This document shows, in pieces, positions 31,440 to 40,732 of a stretch of 64,000 bases of DNA. The notes under the pieces were generated by a model. The model saw nothing but the letters and a program-made list of their open reading frames with translations. It did no database searches and was not told where the DNA came from. The position numbers and the translations under genes were made by a program. Numbering within the stretch: position 1 is the first letter of the stretch; each line of letters starts with the position of its first letter. Origin of the DNA: Flavobacterium sp. 102 (lineage in GTDB: Bacteria > Bacteroidota > Bacteroidia > Flavobacteriales > Flavobacteriaceae); the NCBI RefSeq assembly GCF_003634615.1, contig NZ_RBKX01000001.1:1116001-1180000 (forward strand), in the 5' to 3' direction.

Positions 31440-32600
31440 TTATGGCGCTAAGTTAGTTCCGTTTACAGTTGCCCATACTCCTGTTGAAATATTTGCTCCT
31501 GTTGCACTAGCACTTGTTGTGTATTGTCCGGTTGGGAAAGTAACACTCAAGGCTCCGGCTCCTAAGTACTGAGAAGTTCCATCATTGATTTTTACAGTAG
31601 TCAACTTTATTTTGTTTGCGTTAACTTGGTCTGTATTGGTTGCAGCATCTTGAATTCTAACAGCTGTCGAATTGGCAGTAGTATATCCTGAAATTACAAC
31701 ATTAGTAAAATCACCATTTCCTTGTTTTTTGAATTGGATAGCATCATATTCCGCTGCTGAAGAACCGCCTTCTGTAACTGTTCCGGCTGCTCTTACTAAT
31801 GTAATGTTTGAAATTACCGGCCAATAAGCGTTGTTGTTATTTGAAGCTTCGATTTCCATTCCGAAATTACCTGTTCCCACTTGGTATGCATACCAGTTAG
31901 AATTGTTTTGGCCTTTCCATCCATCTTGCCAGTCAAATGAATCATCATAATTTCCATAAGAAATTATATTGGTAGCGCTCACAGTTCCACCGTAAAACTC
32001 ATAACCGTCATCAGCTCCTTTGTATGAAACTAAATGGTCTAAAACTGTCCCTGATCCAACTGAATAGAATGAAAATCCGTTCATTTCACTTGTTCCGTCA
32101 GTAATTTTTTTACCGGCATATTCCACTCTTACATAACGCAAAGTTCCACCATTATGAGTAGCATTTGTTCCGCCATAAGATAGATTTAATCCATCTTCAG
32201 AAGTTTTTGTAGTTACACCACCAGCACCATTAATTGGAGCATCACCATACATGATGATACCGCCCCAAGAGCCTGGTGTTGCAGAAGGCTCTGTCAATAC
32301 AATCGGTTGAGCAGCCGTTCCGTTCATAATTAATTTTCCGCCATTTTTTACAACGATAGCATCAACACCATTAGCAGCATTAGCAGTGATTGTTGAACCT
32401 GCATCAAAAGTTACTGTAACACCATTTTCTATAGTTACAATTCCATTCAAAGTATAATTTCCAAAAGCATATGTTTTGTTTGTAGTGATTGATCCGGTTA
32501 ATTCTCCTTCTACCGGTTGAATTGTTCCTTCATCATCATCAGATGAACAGCCAACAAATAATGTTGATAAAATTGTAAGACTTAAAAATAAATTTTTCAT
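31440..32600 (-). CDS. Beta-helix-type lipoprotein paired with a TonB receptor
   Basis: A 386-residue lipoprotein. The lipobox is LSTLFVGC with SSDDDEG after the cysteine, a typical Bacteroidota surface-export signal. The body is rich in short Gly/Asn turns and repeated strands (ITVEN-like NGVTVTFDAGSTITANA, GSWGGIIMYGDAP, RYVRVEYAG), consistent with a right-handed beta-helix. The start at 32598-32600 gives a proper signal; an upstream ATG would not. A -7 element TAGTTTTG lies at 32628-32635. It lies downstream of a TonB-dependent receptor on the same strand and probably works with it at the cell surface. Confidence 0.75.
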   Translation of the reverse strand: MKNLFLSLTILSTLFVGCSSDDDEGTIQPVEGELTGSITTNKTYAFGNYTLNGIVTIENGVTVTFDAGSTITANAANGVDAIVVKNGGKLIMNGTAAQPIVLTEPSATPGSWGGIIMYGDAPINGAGGVTTKTSEDGLNLSYGGTNATHNGGTLRYVRVEYAGKKITDGTSEMNGFSFYSVGSGTVLDHLVSYKGADDGYEFYGGTVSATNIISYGNYDDSFDWQDGWKGQNNSNWYAYQVGTGNFGMEIEASNNNNAYWPVISNITLVRAAGTVTEGGSSAAEYDAIQFKKQGNGDFTNVVISGYTTANSTAVRIQDAATNTDQVNANKIKLTTVKINDGTSQYLGAGALSVTFPTGQYTTSASATGANISTGVWATVNGTNLAP

Positions 32601-32627
32601 TTTAAATTGTGTTTTAAATTGTTTCGA

Positions 32628-32635
32628 CAAAACTA
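32628..32635 (-). promoter_or_regulatory. Possible -7 element of the lipoprotein gene
   Basis: TAGTTTTG on the minus strand, 27 nt before the ATG. Together with the terminator at 32731-32754 it suggests the lipoprotein can be transcribed separately from the receptor. Confidence 0.45.
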
Positions 32636-32728
32636 ACTCAGGTGTGTTTTTTAAATGTTTGGTTATCATTATTTAAAGGTTATCGCTAAATTATTTAATT
32701 GTAAAACCAATGTTTCCTTATCATAAAC

Positions 32729-32756
32729 AAAAAAGAACTCCGAAGAGTTCTTTTAC
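32729..32756 (-). terminator. Terminator of the TonB receptor gene
   Basis: AAAAGAACT/AGTTCTTTT (32731-32739 and 32746-32754), immediately past the stop codon. Confidence 0.8.
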
Positions 32757-32759
32757 TTT

Positions 32760-35528
32760 TTAGAATGTATAAGATAAACTGGTTGAGAATCCTATACCTC
32801 TTTTGTAACTTTCTAACAGAAGTGAAGATTCGTCGATACTAATTTCGCTCTTGTCTCCCAATTCTCTTTTATAAGTAGGATTCAAAATATTGTCTATCGA
32901 AAATTTGATATCCCATTTTTTATTGATAGTACTTCCCCATACAAAATCCAGTTTGTGAAAAGGTTTTTCATAGATATGGTCATTACCGGCAACACCAACA
33001 GCATAGATTCTTTCGCCATAAACATTATATACCAATGAAGTCGTGTTTTTCCACTTTGGATTTAAAAGGAATTCATATTTTAAATCGGAATTGATTAACC
33101 AACTTGAAGCTCCTTGTAATTTTCTCTTTTCAAAAGTGTCAAAATAGCCATCACGGTTTTTGTCAACTGTCGCTTCCGTAATCATGAAAGAAGTGTTGGT
33201 TCCAAAGGAAAAACCTTCAAGATTTTTATTTAAACGACTCAATTGAACAAGGAATTCGAACTCGGCACCGAAAAGTGTGGCACTTTTATTATTGAAATAA
33301 GTTATGGTTTGTCCGCTTCCGGTAGCACTTGCTTGAACCGTTCTTTCTATTGGATTGTCAATGTATTTGGTAAATAAAGTGGCAGCAAATAATTCGTTTT
33401 TGGTTGGAAACAATTCGAATTTTACGTCAATATTGTAATTTTCACTGTTTTCAATATTTGAGTTACCTCTTTCGGTTGTTCCGTCAGCGTTGATTAAGTT
33501 GATATCTAAACTTTCAAAAAGTACCGGTTTTGTATACGTTTTGGAAGCTGCGAAACGAAGATTGCTATTGTCATTAACAGCATACTTAACATTGATAGAA
33601 GGTAAGATGTACAGATTTTCGTTGGTTTTCTTTCTGTAAGGATTACTAATTGGGTCCACAATCGATTTGAATTTGTACTCACGGATTGTATTCTCTGCCC
33701 GAAGTCCTATGTTAAATTCCAGTTTTTCAGAAAAATTATATAGAAATTTAGTGTACAAAGCATCGGCTCTTTGCATTACTTTGGTTTTCCATTCGGCAGA
33801 AGATTGTTCCGTAAACGAAAGAAAGTTGCTGGCAATATCATCTTGAATCGCTTGGTCAATATCATTCACTACTACGTTGTATGGTGTAGCACCTGAGTTT
33901 GGCACACCAAAAGTAAATCTGAATTTTGACACCATGTATTCCGCAAAACCATTATATCCGAAAGAGAATTTGTGTTTTTTGTCTTCGCTTTTGCCAAATT
34001 TATAGTTGTATTCTAAATTACCTGACATATGGTAATTGTTGTCAATATTGAAAAACTGACGCAATAAGTTGTTACTACCGTATTGAGTGTTGATTTCAGT
34101 TTCGCTGATTTTAGTTCCGGTGATGAATTTTCGGTCCGGTTGACTGTATTTGGTTCTGGTAAAAGACAAACCACCTCTTACCGAATGCTTATCATCACTT
34201 GTAATTTTGTAGTTTCCAAAAAATTGATTGGTAAAATAATCCGATTGCTCATATTGGTTTAATCGAATAAATTCGTTTGGATTGTCTACTGCTGTTCTGG
34301 TATAACCTACTTGGTCTTGTACAATATTTTCGGTTGATTTCAAATATAAGGTATTGTATAATAGCTTTATGCGGTCTGTTTTGTACTGTAAACCAACTAA
34401 TACTGAAGATTGCGTTTGAAATTTATACTCTTCTTTCACCAAATTATTGTCGTAAATACCTTGACCTTGTGAAAAGGTTCTGTCAACTCCTTTTCGAACT
34501 TGATAGGTGTTGTCAAAATTAGTGGCGAATACATAGTTCAGTTTGTTCTTATTCTTACCCAAATAAAATTTCCCTGAATGACTTACGCCAAAACTAGTGT
34601 TTAAAGGTGATGTAGTTTTGTTAACATCCCAACTTGATTTATAGTCGTTGTCAATTCTTCCGTTAGGAATAGCGCCATATCCCGAAGGCAATTGACGTTC
34701 TTTTCCACCAAAACCAAAAAAACTTTTAGTATTGTCAGCATCCGTAGAAATTAAAAAATCACTTCCGTTGTTGTTAGTAGTATAACCAACACTGTAACTT
34801 ATTTTGGTTTGACTTTCCTGAGTTTGACTCGTAATAACATCAATAGTTGCACCGGCGAAATCACCATAAATGTCAGGATTAAAAGTTTTATAAACATCCA
34901 TATAACCCACAACATCTGTTGGAAATTGGTCTAGAGGAATTATTTTTTTAAATGGACTATTTGAAGGAACAGCCAATCCATTAAGTAATAAATTATTGTA
35001 ACGGTCTTCCAATCCTCGGATAAACAAACCTTTCGATTCTACTTTTGTAATTCCGGAGATTTTAGTTAATCCTTCTTCTACTGTTGAAACTCCTTTTCTA
35101 GACATTTCCTGTGCGCCGATACTTTGTTTGATCTCCACCGCTTTTTTCTGTTCCAATAATAAGGCAGTTTCTTTTTCACGGCTAACTGTATTTTGAATTA
35201 CCACATCTTGTAACTGATAACTTCCAGAGCCTAATGCTTTATTGATGGTAAGCGTTTCGCCAGCTTTAACTACAATTTGCTCTTCTATAGTTTCATATCC
35301 TACAAAGGTAAATTGAATGGTATAGGTTCCCGCTTCAATGGCGATTGTGTATTTTCCGGTTTCATCCGTAGTCACTCCAATTGCTGTACCTTTAATCATA
35401 ACGTTAGCAAAAGGTAAAGGTTCGTTGTTTAAATCTTTATCTGTTAATGTACCGGTGATAGTTCCTTTGTTTTGGGCAAATCCGATAACATTGATAAGTA
35501 AAAAAGTAACAATAAATTTAAGTCTCAT
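32760..35528 (-). CDS. TonB-dependent outer-membrane receptor with carboxypeptidase-like N-terminal domain
   Basis: A 922-residue receptor. I use the ATG at 35526-35528, which begins with a signal peptide (MRLKFIVTFLLINVIGFAQ). A CarboxypepD_reg-like domain covers residues about 22-105 (GTITGTLTDKDLNNEPLPFANVMIKGT). The plug is about 120-240 (SRKGVSTVEEGLTKISGITKVE; FIRGLEDRYNNLLLNGL). A 22-strand barrel follows and ends in YTF. It lacks the long SusC signature, so polysaccharide import is less likely than uptake of a small ligand. It diverges from a PhoB/PhoR-like system and precedes a surface lipoprotein. Confidence 0.9.
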   Translation of the reverse strand: MRLKFIVTFLLINVIGFAQNKGTITGTLTDKDLNNEPLPFANVMIKGTAIGVTTDETGKYTIAIEAGTYTIQFTFVGYETIEEQIVVKAGETLTINKALGSGSYQLQDVVIQNTVSREKETALLLEQKKAVEIKQSIGAQEMSRKGVSTVEEGLTKISGITKVESKGLFIRGLEDRYNNLLLNGLAVPSNSPFKKIIPLDQFPTDVVGYMDVYKTFNPDIYGDFAGATIDVITSQTQESQTKISYSVGYTTNNNGSDFLISTDADNTKSFFGFGGKERQLPSGYGAIPNGRIDNDYKSSWDVNKTTSPLNTSFGVSHSGKFYLGKNKNKLNYVFATNFDNTYQVRKGVDRTFSQGQGIYDNNLVKEEYKFQTQSSVLVGLQYKTDRIKLLYNTLYLKSTENIVQDQVGYTRTAVDNPNEFIRLNQYEQSDYFTNQFFGNYKITSDDKHSVRGGLSFTRTKYSQPDRKFITGTKISETEINTQYGSNNLLRQFFNIDNNYHMSGNLEYNYKFGKSEDKKHKFSFGYNGFAEYMVSKFRFTFGVPNSGATPYNVVVNDIDQAIQDDIASNFLSFTEQSSAEWKTKVMQRADALYTKFLYNFSEKLEFNIGLRAENTIREYKFKSIVDPISNPYRKKTNENLYILPSINVKYAVNDNSNLRFAASKTYTKPVLFESLDINLINADGTTERGNSNIENSENYNIDVKFELFPTKNELFAATLFTKYIDNPIERTVQASATGSGQTITYFNNKSATLFGAEFEFLVQLSRLNKNLEGFSFGTNTSFMITEATVDKNRDGYFDTFEKRKLQGASSWLINSDLKYEFLLNPKWKNTTSLVYNVYGERIYAVGVAGNDHIYEKPFHKLDFVWGSTINKKWDIKFSIDNILNPTYKRELGDKSEISIDESSLLLESYKRGIGFSTSLSYTF

Positions 35529-35719
35529 TTTGTCTTGTTTAATTTTGGTGCAAAGAAACCACCGTATTGTAAAGGTCATGTTACTTCATTATTACCATTT
35601 TGTTGGCTAGACATTACCAAATTGTTAACAGATTAAATTACGGTTAACTCAAGTTTCATTGTATGTAATCATTTTGTATTATCTTTACATTTACATCGAC
35701 AAAAAACAATCGTGTCCGT
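35529..35719. promoter_or_regulatory. Divergent region between TonB receptor and response regulator
   Basis: 191 nt. A plus-strand TTG (35659-35661), N18, TATCTTTA (35680-35687) is a near-consensus promoter for the regulator. On the minus strand TTTCTTTG (35551-35558) is a weaker -7 candidate for the receptor. The repeated TTAC/GTAA words around 35620-35670 may be regulator sites, but I see no clear direct repeat. Confidence 0.45.
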
Positions 35720-36403
35720 ATGAAAAAAAAAGACATCAAGATTTTATTAGTAGATGATGAGCAGGATATCCTAGAAATTGTGGGCTACAACCTTTCCCAA
35801 GAAGGATATCAAATTGTAACCGCTACCAATGGAAAAGAAGCCATTACAAAAGCTAAAAAAGAGTTACCACAGCTGATCATTATGGATGTAATGATGCCCG
35901 AAATGGATGGTATGGAAGCTTGTGAAAACATTCGCAAACTACCGGAATTAAGCAATGTAATTATCACTTTCTTAACCGCTCGAAGCGAAGATTATTCTCA
36001 AGTAGCGGGTTTTGATGCCGGTGCCGATGATTACATCACCAAACCGATCAAACCAAAATTATTGGTGAGTAAAGTAAAGGCTTTATTACGCCGATTGAAA
36101 AATGAGGAACAAAATTCAGAAACACTCAACGTTGGCGGCATTGAAATCAATCGCGAAGAATATAAAATAATCAAAGAAGGAAAAGAAATTGTACTTCCAA
36201 GAAAAGAGTTTGAATTGTTTTATCTTTTAGCTTCCAAACCCGGAAAAGTATTCAAACGCGAAGAAATTCTCGATAAAGTTTGGGGCAATGAAGTCATCGT
36301 TGGCGGAAGAACTATCGATGTTCACATTAGAAAGCTTCGCGAAAAAATTGGCGAAGAATTATTCAAAACCATCAAAGGTGTTGGCTATAAATTAGAAGTG
36401 TAA
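35720..36403 (+). CDS. OmpR/PhoB-family response regulator
   Basis: A 227-residue regulator: receiver domain (1-122) with the acidic pair D12-D13, phosphoacceptor D56 (LIIMDVMMPEMDG), T-loop FLTAR and K-containing DYITKPIKP; then a winged-helix DNA-binding domain with VLPRKEFELFYLLASKPGKVFKREEILDKVWG and RTIDVHIRKLREKIG. This is the usual PhoB-like form in Bacteroidota. The kinase gene starts at the base after the stop, so the pair is translationally coupled. Divergence from a TonB receptor suggests that receptor is a target. Confidence 0.93.
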   Translation: MKKKDIKILLVDDEQDILEIVGYNLSQEGYQIVTATNGKEAITKAKKELPQLIIMDVMMPEMDGMEACENIRKLPELSNVIITFLTARSEDYSQVAGFDAGADDYITKPIKPKLLVSKVKALLRRLKNEEQNSETLNVGGIEINREEYKIIKEGKEIVLPRKEFELFYLLASKPGKVFKREEILDKVWGNEVIVGGRTIDVHIRKLREKIGEELFKTIKGVGYKLEV

Positions 36404-37450
36404 ATGAAAGTAAATTTCAAGAAAACTTATCGTTTTGCTGTAGTTTCATCCTCTTATATTACAGTTTTTGCTACTGGTTTTCTTGGATTATTATTGTGGT
36501 TTTTTTTCCATAAATTTGATTGGCAAATCAGTTTAGTTTTTGCCTTTTGTATTTTTATTTTTTCATTCTTCGTAATCCAATACCGAGTTGAGCATTTTAT
36601 CTATCGCAGAGTAAAAAAAATCTACGACGATGTTTCCCTTTTAGAATCCACTTCTTTTCGAAACCAACCTATTACGACCGACATGGCCACTTTAACCAAA
36701 CAGGTAAAAAAGTTTGCCACCGATAAGAAAATGGAAATCGAAACCCTCAAAGTGCGTGAAGAATACCGTCGCGAGTTCTTAGGCAATGTTTCCCATGAAT
36801 TAAAAACACCTTTGTTTACGGTTCAAGGATATCTTTCTACTTTGTTGGATGGCGCCATAAATGATAAAAACGTTCGCAAAAAATATCTGGAACGTGCAGA
36901 AAAAGGCGTAGAGAGACTAATTTATATCGTCGAAGATTTAGACATGATTTCCAAACTGGAAACCGGTGATTTGAATCTCGAATTGTCTAAGTTTAACATT
37001 GTCGAATTGATTCAAAGTGTTTTCGATTTATTGGAAATGAAAGCCGATAAAAAGAATATTATCTTGATGTTCGACCGAAAGTACAGTAAACCGATTAAAG
37101 TTTTTGCTGATCAGGAAAAAATCCAACAAGTATTGACCAATTTGGTGATGAATTCCATCAAATACGGTAAAGAAAACGGCACAACCGAAGTGACGATTGA
37201 AGATTTAGTCAACGATAAAATCATAGTGCGTTTTAGAGACAACGGCGAAGGCATCGAAAAACAATACATTCCGCGTTTGTTTGAACGCTTTTTTAGAGTG
37301 GATAAAAGCGGAGCGCGAAGCGAAGGCGGTTCCGGACTCGGATTGTCAATTGTCAAACATATAATTGAAGCGCACGGCGAAAAAATTTATGTGGAAAGCG
37401 AATTCGGGAAAGGTTCTGAATTTTCATTCACTCTTGAAAAGTATAAATAA
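36404..37450 (+). CDS. Sensor histidine kinase (PhoR-like)
   Basis: A 348-residue kinase. Two transmembrane helices (about 12-34 and 43-60) are joined by only a short loop, so there is no periplasmic sensor domain; the signal is probably passed by a membrane partner or sensed in the membrane. The dimerisation/phosphoacceptor box is FLGNVSHELKTPLFTV (H131), with N-box NLVMNSIKYGKENG, G1 DNGEGIEKQYIPRLFERFFRV and G2 GGSGLGLSIVKHI. The last 27 nt overlap the convergent glycosyltransferase gene. Confidence 0.93.
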   Translation: MKVNFKKTYRFAVVSSSYITVFATGFLGLLLWFFFHKFDWQISLVFAFCIFIFSFFVIQYRVEHFIYRRVKKIYDDVSLLESTSFRNQPITTDMATLTKQVKKFATDKKMEIETLKVREEYRREFLGNVSHELKTPLFTVQGYLSTLLDGAINDKNVRKKYLERAEKGVERLIYIVEDLDMISKLETGDLNLELSKFNIVELIQSVFDLLEMKADKKNIILMFDRKYSKPIKVFADQEKIQQVLTNLVMNSIKYGKENGTTEVTIEDLVNDKIIVRFRDNGEGIEKQYIPRLFERFFRVDKSGARSEGGSGLGLSIVKHIIEAHGEKIYVESEFGKGSEFSFTLEKYK

Positions 37451-38479
37451 TTGCTTCCAATTTACGGCTTCATTCAGTTGAGGCAATCCTTTGTACAACC
37501 CTAGTTCCAGTAAATTTTCTATTCTGAAATCTTCTTGTTTGGCATACGGAGCAATACCGTTTCTTTTGAATCTTTTGGCTAAATATTCCTGCTCAAATTG
37601 TCCAGGTGTCGGAATAAAAAACGCTTTCTTTTCTAATTTCGCCAAATCCATTACAGTCGTATAGCCCGAACGACAAAGTACCATATCACTTTCATTAAAA
37701 GCAGTTTCAATTTCGGAGGAAGTCATGAAATTATAATAGGTGATATTTTTAATGACATCAACTTTCTGTTCGTTTTCGACTTTTCCTTTGATAAAAATAA
37801 TCTTGCCGTAATAGTTTTGAAGTTCGAAAGTTAATTTGTCTTCCAACATTGTACGCTGAGGTTCCGGACCGGAAAGAATGACCATTAACTCGTATTTGGA
37901 TTCCATTTCTTTTTTCTCCAAACGACTCAACGGGCCAAGATATTTTAATGATAAGTCACTATTTTTCAAATGTCCTAATTTCCCGGTGAGATTAGGTTGC
38001 TCTTTCATATCCGGAATCCAACATTCAGTAAATTTACCAATGAAATATTGATGCAGTTTACTAGAAATCCAAGTGGTTTTTCCGGATAAAACATTGAGTT
38101 GGTGTGTTATGAAAATACTAGGCACTTTTTTACTGTAAACACCCAAACGATTGTCGGAAATAATCCCTTTTAAATCGTATTGCTTGACTAATGCTTTGAC
38201 TAATTTCTTTTCTTCAAAAATAGCCTGAATCATTTTCGGACTGTTTTTAATCAGTTTCCATTTAAAATCTGCACCGTCTTTAGCATATTCAATTTCGTAG
38301 GAAGGCAGTTCCAATGATTCTAAATGAGGAAATTCTTTTTGTAAAATTTTCAAAGCAATACCATCCGAAGCAATAATAGGCGTAAAGCCATATTGTTCTA
38401 ATGCACGAATAATCGGAATGCAACGAGTGGCGTGACCTAAACCCCAATTTAATGGCGCAACGAGTATATTTTTTGACAT
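37424..38479 (-). CDS. GT28/MurG-like glycosyltransferase
   Basis: A 351-residue cytoplasmic protein with the GT-B layout: an N-terminal donor/acceptor half starting with ILVAPLNWGLGHATRCIPIIRALEQ and a C-terminal half with LMVILSGPEPQRT, DMVLCRSGYTTVMDLAKLEKKAFFIPTPGQFEQEYLAKRF, the nucleotide-sugar binding signature of the MurG/MGD1 family. It probably modifies lipid or envelope glycans. An LpxH-like phosphatase lies just upstream in the same operon, pointing to lipopolysaccharide or lipid biogenesis. Confidence 0.82.
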   Translation of the reverse strand: MSKNILVAPLNWGLGHATRCIPIIRALEQYGFTPIIASDGIALKILQKEFPHLESLELPSYEIEYAKDGADFKWKLIKNSPKMIQAIFEEKKLVKALVKQYDLKGIISDNRLGVYSKKVPSIFITHQLNVLSGKTTWISSKLHQYFIGKFTECWIPDMKEQPNLTGKLGHLKNSDLSLKYLGPLSRLEKKEMESKYELMVILSGPEPQRTMLEDKLTFELQNYYGKIIFIKGKVENEQKVDVIKNITYYNFMTSSEIETAFNESDMVLCRSGYTTVMDLAKLEKKAFFIPTPGQFEQEYLAKRFKRNGIAPYAKQEDFRIENLLELGLYKGLPQLNEAVNWKQLFILFKSE

Positions 38480-38488
38480 TATTTTTAA

Positions 38489-39328
38489 TTATTTATTCAA
38501 AATGCTGATAAATTGTTCAGCCAATTTGTCTTCGTATTCAAAATGAGGTTCGTCTTCTAAAAACGAATCATTTGGGTTGTGTTTATACAATTTCCATTTT
38601 TTATTATTGTATTCCAAAGCGGCCAAATTTTCAATCCAATCGCCCGAATTCAGATAGGTTGTTTTTCCTTTTTCGTTTTCCACCGATGAAATCTTAGGTT
38701 CATGTATGTGTCCGCAAATTACATAATCATAATGATTTTCTATCGCCAATTCGGTACAAACATTTTCAAAATTTGTGATAAACTTCACTGCCGATTTAAC
38801 GTTGTCCTTTATTTTTTTGGATAACGAATAAGGTTCTTTATTGAATTTAGCCAAAATCCAATTTAAAAAACGATTGATTAAAATCAGCATGTCATAACCC
38901 CAACCGCCAAGTTTTGCCAACCATTTAGCATGATTGATTGACGCATCAAAGACATCTCCATGGAAAAACCAAGCTTTTTTGCCATCTAAATCTAAAACCA
39001 ATTTGTTGAGTAAACTCATGTTACCAAGATGCAAATCGGTAAATTTTCTCAAGAATTCATCATGGTTTCCGGTTAAATAATAGATTTTGGTGCCTTTGGA
39101 ACTCAACGAAATAATTTTCTTAATCACCTTTAAATGTGAAGCCGGAAAGTAAGATTTTCTAAATTGCCAAATGTCAATAATGTCTCCGTTTAGAATCAAT
39201 ATTTTAGGTTTGACAGAAGATAAATAGGCCAATAATTCCTTGGCATGGCAGCCATAAGTTCCTAAGTGAACATCCGAAATAACAACAACTTCTACTTTTC
39301 TTTTTTTCAAAATAAATAAGTTTTTCAA
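38489..39328 (-). CDS. UDP-2,3-diacylglucosamine diphosphatase-like metallophosphoesterase (LpxH-like)
   Basis: A 279-residue calcineurin-type phosphoesterase. All metal-binding motifs are present: SDVHLG (residues 19-24), NGDIIDIWQF, TGNHDEFLR, FHGDVFD and CGHIHEPKI. The LpxH family cleaves UDP-diacylglucosamine to lipid X in lipid A synthesis; the longer Bacteroidota variants with RFLNWILAKF insert are less studied. It sits upstream of a glycosyltransferase with a 9-nt gap. Confidence 0.8.
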   Translation of the reverse strand: MKNLFILKKRKVEVVVISDVHLGTYGCHAKELLAYLSSVKPKILILNGDIIDIWQFRKSYFPASHLKVIKKIISLSSKGTKIYYLTGNHDEFLRKFTDLHLGNMSLLNKLVLDLDGKKAWFFHGDVFDASINHAKWLAKLGGWGYDMLILINRFLNWILAKFNKEPYSLSKKIKDNVKSAVKFITNFENVCTELAIENHYDYVICGHIHEPKISSVENEKGKTTYLNSGDWIENLAALEYNNKKWKLYKHNPNDSFLEDEPHFEYEDKLAEQFISILNK

Positions 39329-39428
39329 AGAAAGGATTTTGCTGAAACAATTAGGTTACTTAAACATTATCAAAACTTTATTTGTACTGATTTTTATTTC
39401 CTTAATTTTACCAAAAAATTTAAAGTTT

Positions 39429-40103
39429 GTGGGCAGTAAGAATAAATTAAAACGATTTAAGGAAAACGAAACTTTTCAAAATGTTTTCCAACCAACGAGA
39501 GAAGAAGTAGTAGGCGGAGAATTTCCGTTAAAAGGGAAATGGAATAGTGATTTTTTCAAAAACGACAATCCTATCATCATCGAATTAGGTTGTGGTAAAG
39601 GCGAATATTCTGTTGGTTTAGCCGAAAAATATCCGGACAAAAACTTTGTCGGCATCGATATCAAAGGCGCGAGATTTTGGCGTGGCGCAAAAACAGCGGT
39701 GGATGAAGGCCTGCACAATGTGGCTTTTGTTCGTACGCAAATCGAATTAATCGAAGATATTTTTGCCACGCATGAAGTGTCCGAAATTTGGATTACTTTC
39801 CCCGATCCGCAAATCAAATACAAACGCACCAAGCACCGAATGACCAACAGTGAGTTCTTGAAATTGTACCAAAGAATTTTAAAACCGGATGGCGTTGTAA
39901 ATCTTAAAACCGACAGCGAATTTATGCACGGTTATACTCTTGGATTACTACACGGCGAAGGACATGAAGTTTTGTATGCCAACCATAATGTCTACAAAAA
40001 CGAAGGCGCACCGGAAGAAGTTATCGGTATCCAAACGTTTTACGAAAAACAATATTTGGAAATCAACAAAGCAATTACGTATATTCGTTTCAAAATCAAA
40101 TAG
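39429..40103 (+). CDS. trmB: tRNA (guanine(46)-N7)-methyltransferase
   Basis: A 224-residue SAM-dependent methyltransferase that makes m7G46 in tRNA variable loops. SAM motif IIELGCGKGEYSVGLA, then GIDIKGARFWRGAK and the family signature WITFPDPQIKYKRTKHRMT. I choose the GTG at 39429-39431 (VGSKNKLKRF, the conserved N-terminus); the 30 residues that an upstream ATG at 39339 would add are hydrophobic and not like the family. The LysE gene starts at the base after its stop. Confidence 0.93.
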   Translation: MGSKNKLKRFKENETFQNVFQPTREEVVGGEFPLKGKWNSDFFKNDNPIIIELGCGKGEYSVGLAEKYPDKNFVGIDIKGARFWRGAKTAVDEGLHNVAFVRTQIELIEDIFATHEVSEIWITFPDPQIKYKRTKHRMTNSEFLKLYQRILKPDGVVNLKTDSEFMHGYTLGLLHGEGHEVLYANHNVYKNEGAPEEVIGIQTFYEKQYLEINKAITYIRFKIK

Positions 40104-40730
40104 ATGACCTTTATTTTGCCTCTTGTGTTGGGTTTTTGCATTTCGTTTTTAGCGGTTATACTTCCGGGTTTAATCAATATGACGGCGGCGAAAATCAGTT
40201 TGCAAGAGAGTAAAATAGAAGCCATTAGCTTTGCTGCCGGTGCTGGTACTGTAGTTTTTTTCCAAACTTTTATCGCTGTGATGTTTGCCCGATTCATCAG
40301 CAATCATGATGAAATTGTCGCTACTTTACAAGAAATCGGCATCTTCATTTTCTCCGGTTTGAGTATTTATTTTTTTTGGATAGCCAAAAAGCCTAAAAAG
40401 ATAAAAGCCCATAAAACGGTCAAAGGAAAATCCAATCGTTTCTTTTTTGGGATGTTGTTGTCCATGTTAAACTTGCTTCCCATTCCGTTCTACGTTTTTG
40501 CCAGTATGGGTTTGGCCGCAGCAGGTTATTTTAGTTTTGATAAAATTCCGGTTTCTTCTTTTGTGATTGGAGTAGTTTTGGGCTCGTTTAGTGTTTTTTA
40601 CCTCTATATCGTTGCCTTCAAAAAGATTGAAAAAAAGACCGAATTCTTGATGCAAAACATTAACATCGTCATTGGTTCTGTCACAACTTTTATGGCTGTA
40701 GTTACGTTGATCAAATTGCTGTATCATTAA
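40104..40730 (+). CDS. LysE-family transporter
   Basis: A 208-residue inner-membrane protein with six hydrophobic segments. Family hallmarks include the N-terminal LPLVLGFCISFLAVILPGLINMTAAKIS and QESKIEAISFAAGAGTVVFFQTF, and FFGMLLSMLNLLPIPFYVFASMGLA. LysE/RhtB proteins export amino acids or related small molecules. Codon-to-codon contact with trmB and a 2-nt gap to the next gene indicate a three-gene operon. Confidence 0.85.
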   Translation: MTFILPLVLGFCISFLAVILPGLINMTAAKISLQESKIEAISFAAGAGTVVFFQTFIAVMFARFISNHDEIVATLQEIGIFIFSGLSIYFFWIAKKPKKIKAHKTVKGKSNRFFFGMLLSMLNLLPIPFYVFASMGLAAAGYFSFDKIPVSSFVIGVVLGSFSVFYLYIVAFKKIEKKTEFLMQNINIVIGSVTTFMAVVTLIKLLYH

Positions 40731-40732
40731 TC

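Noticed and set aside
39339-39428. N-terminal extension of trmB as a signal or membrane segment
   Set aside because: It is hydrophobic but absent from the family, and the GTG start at 39429 gives the normal cytoplasmic protein.
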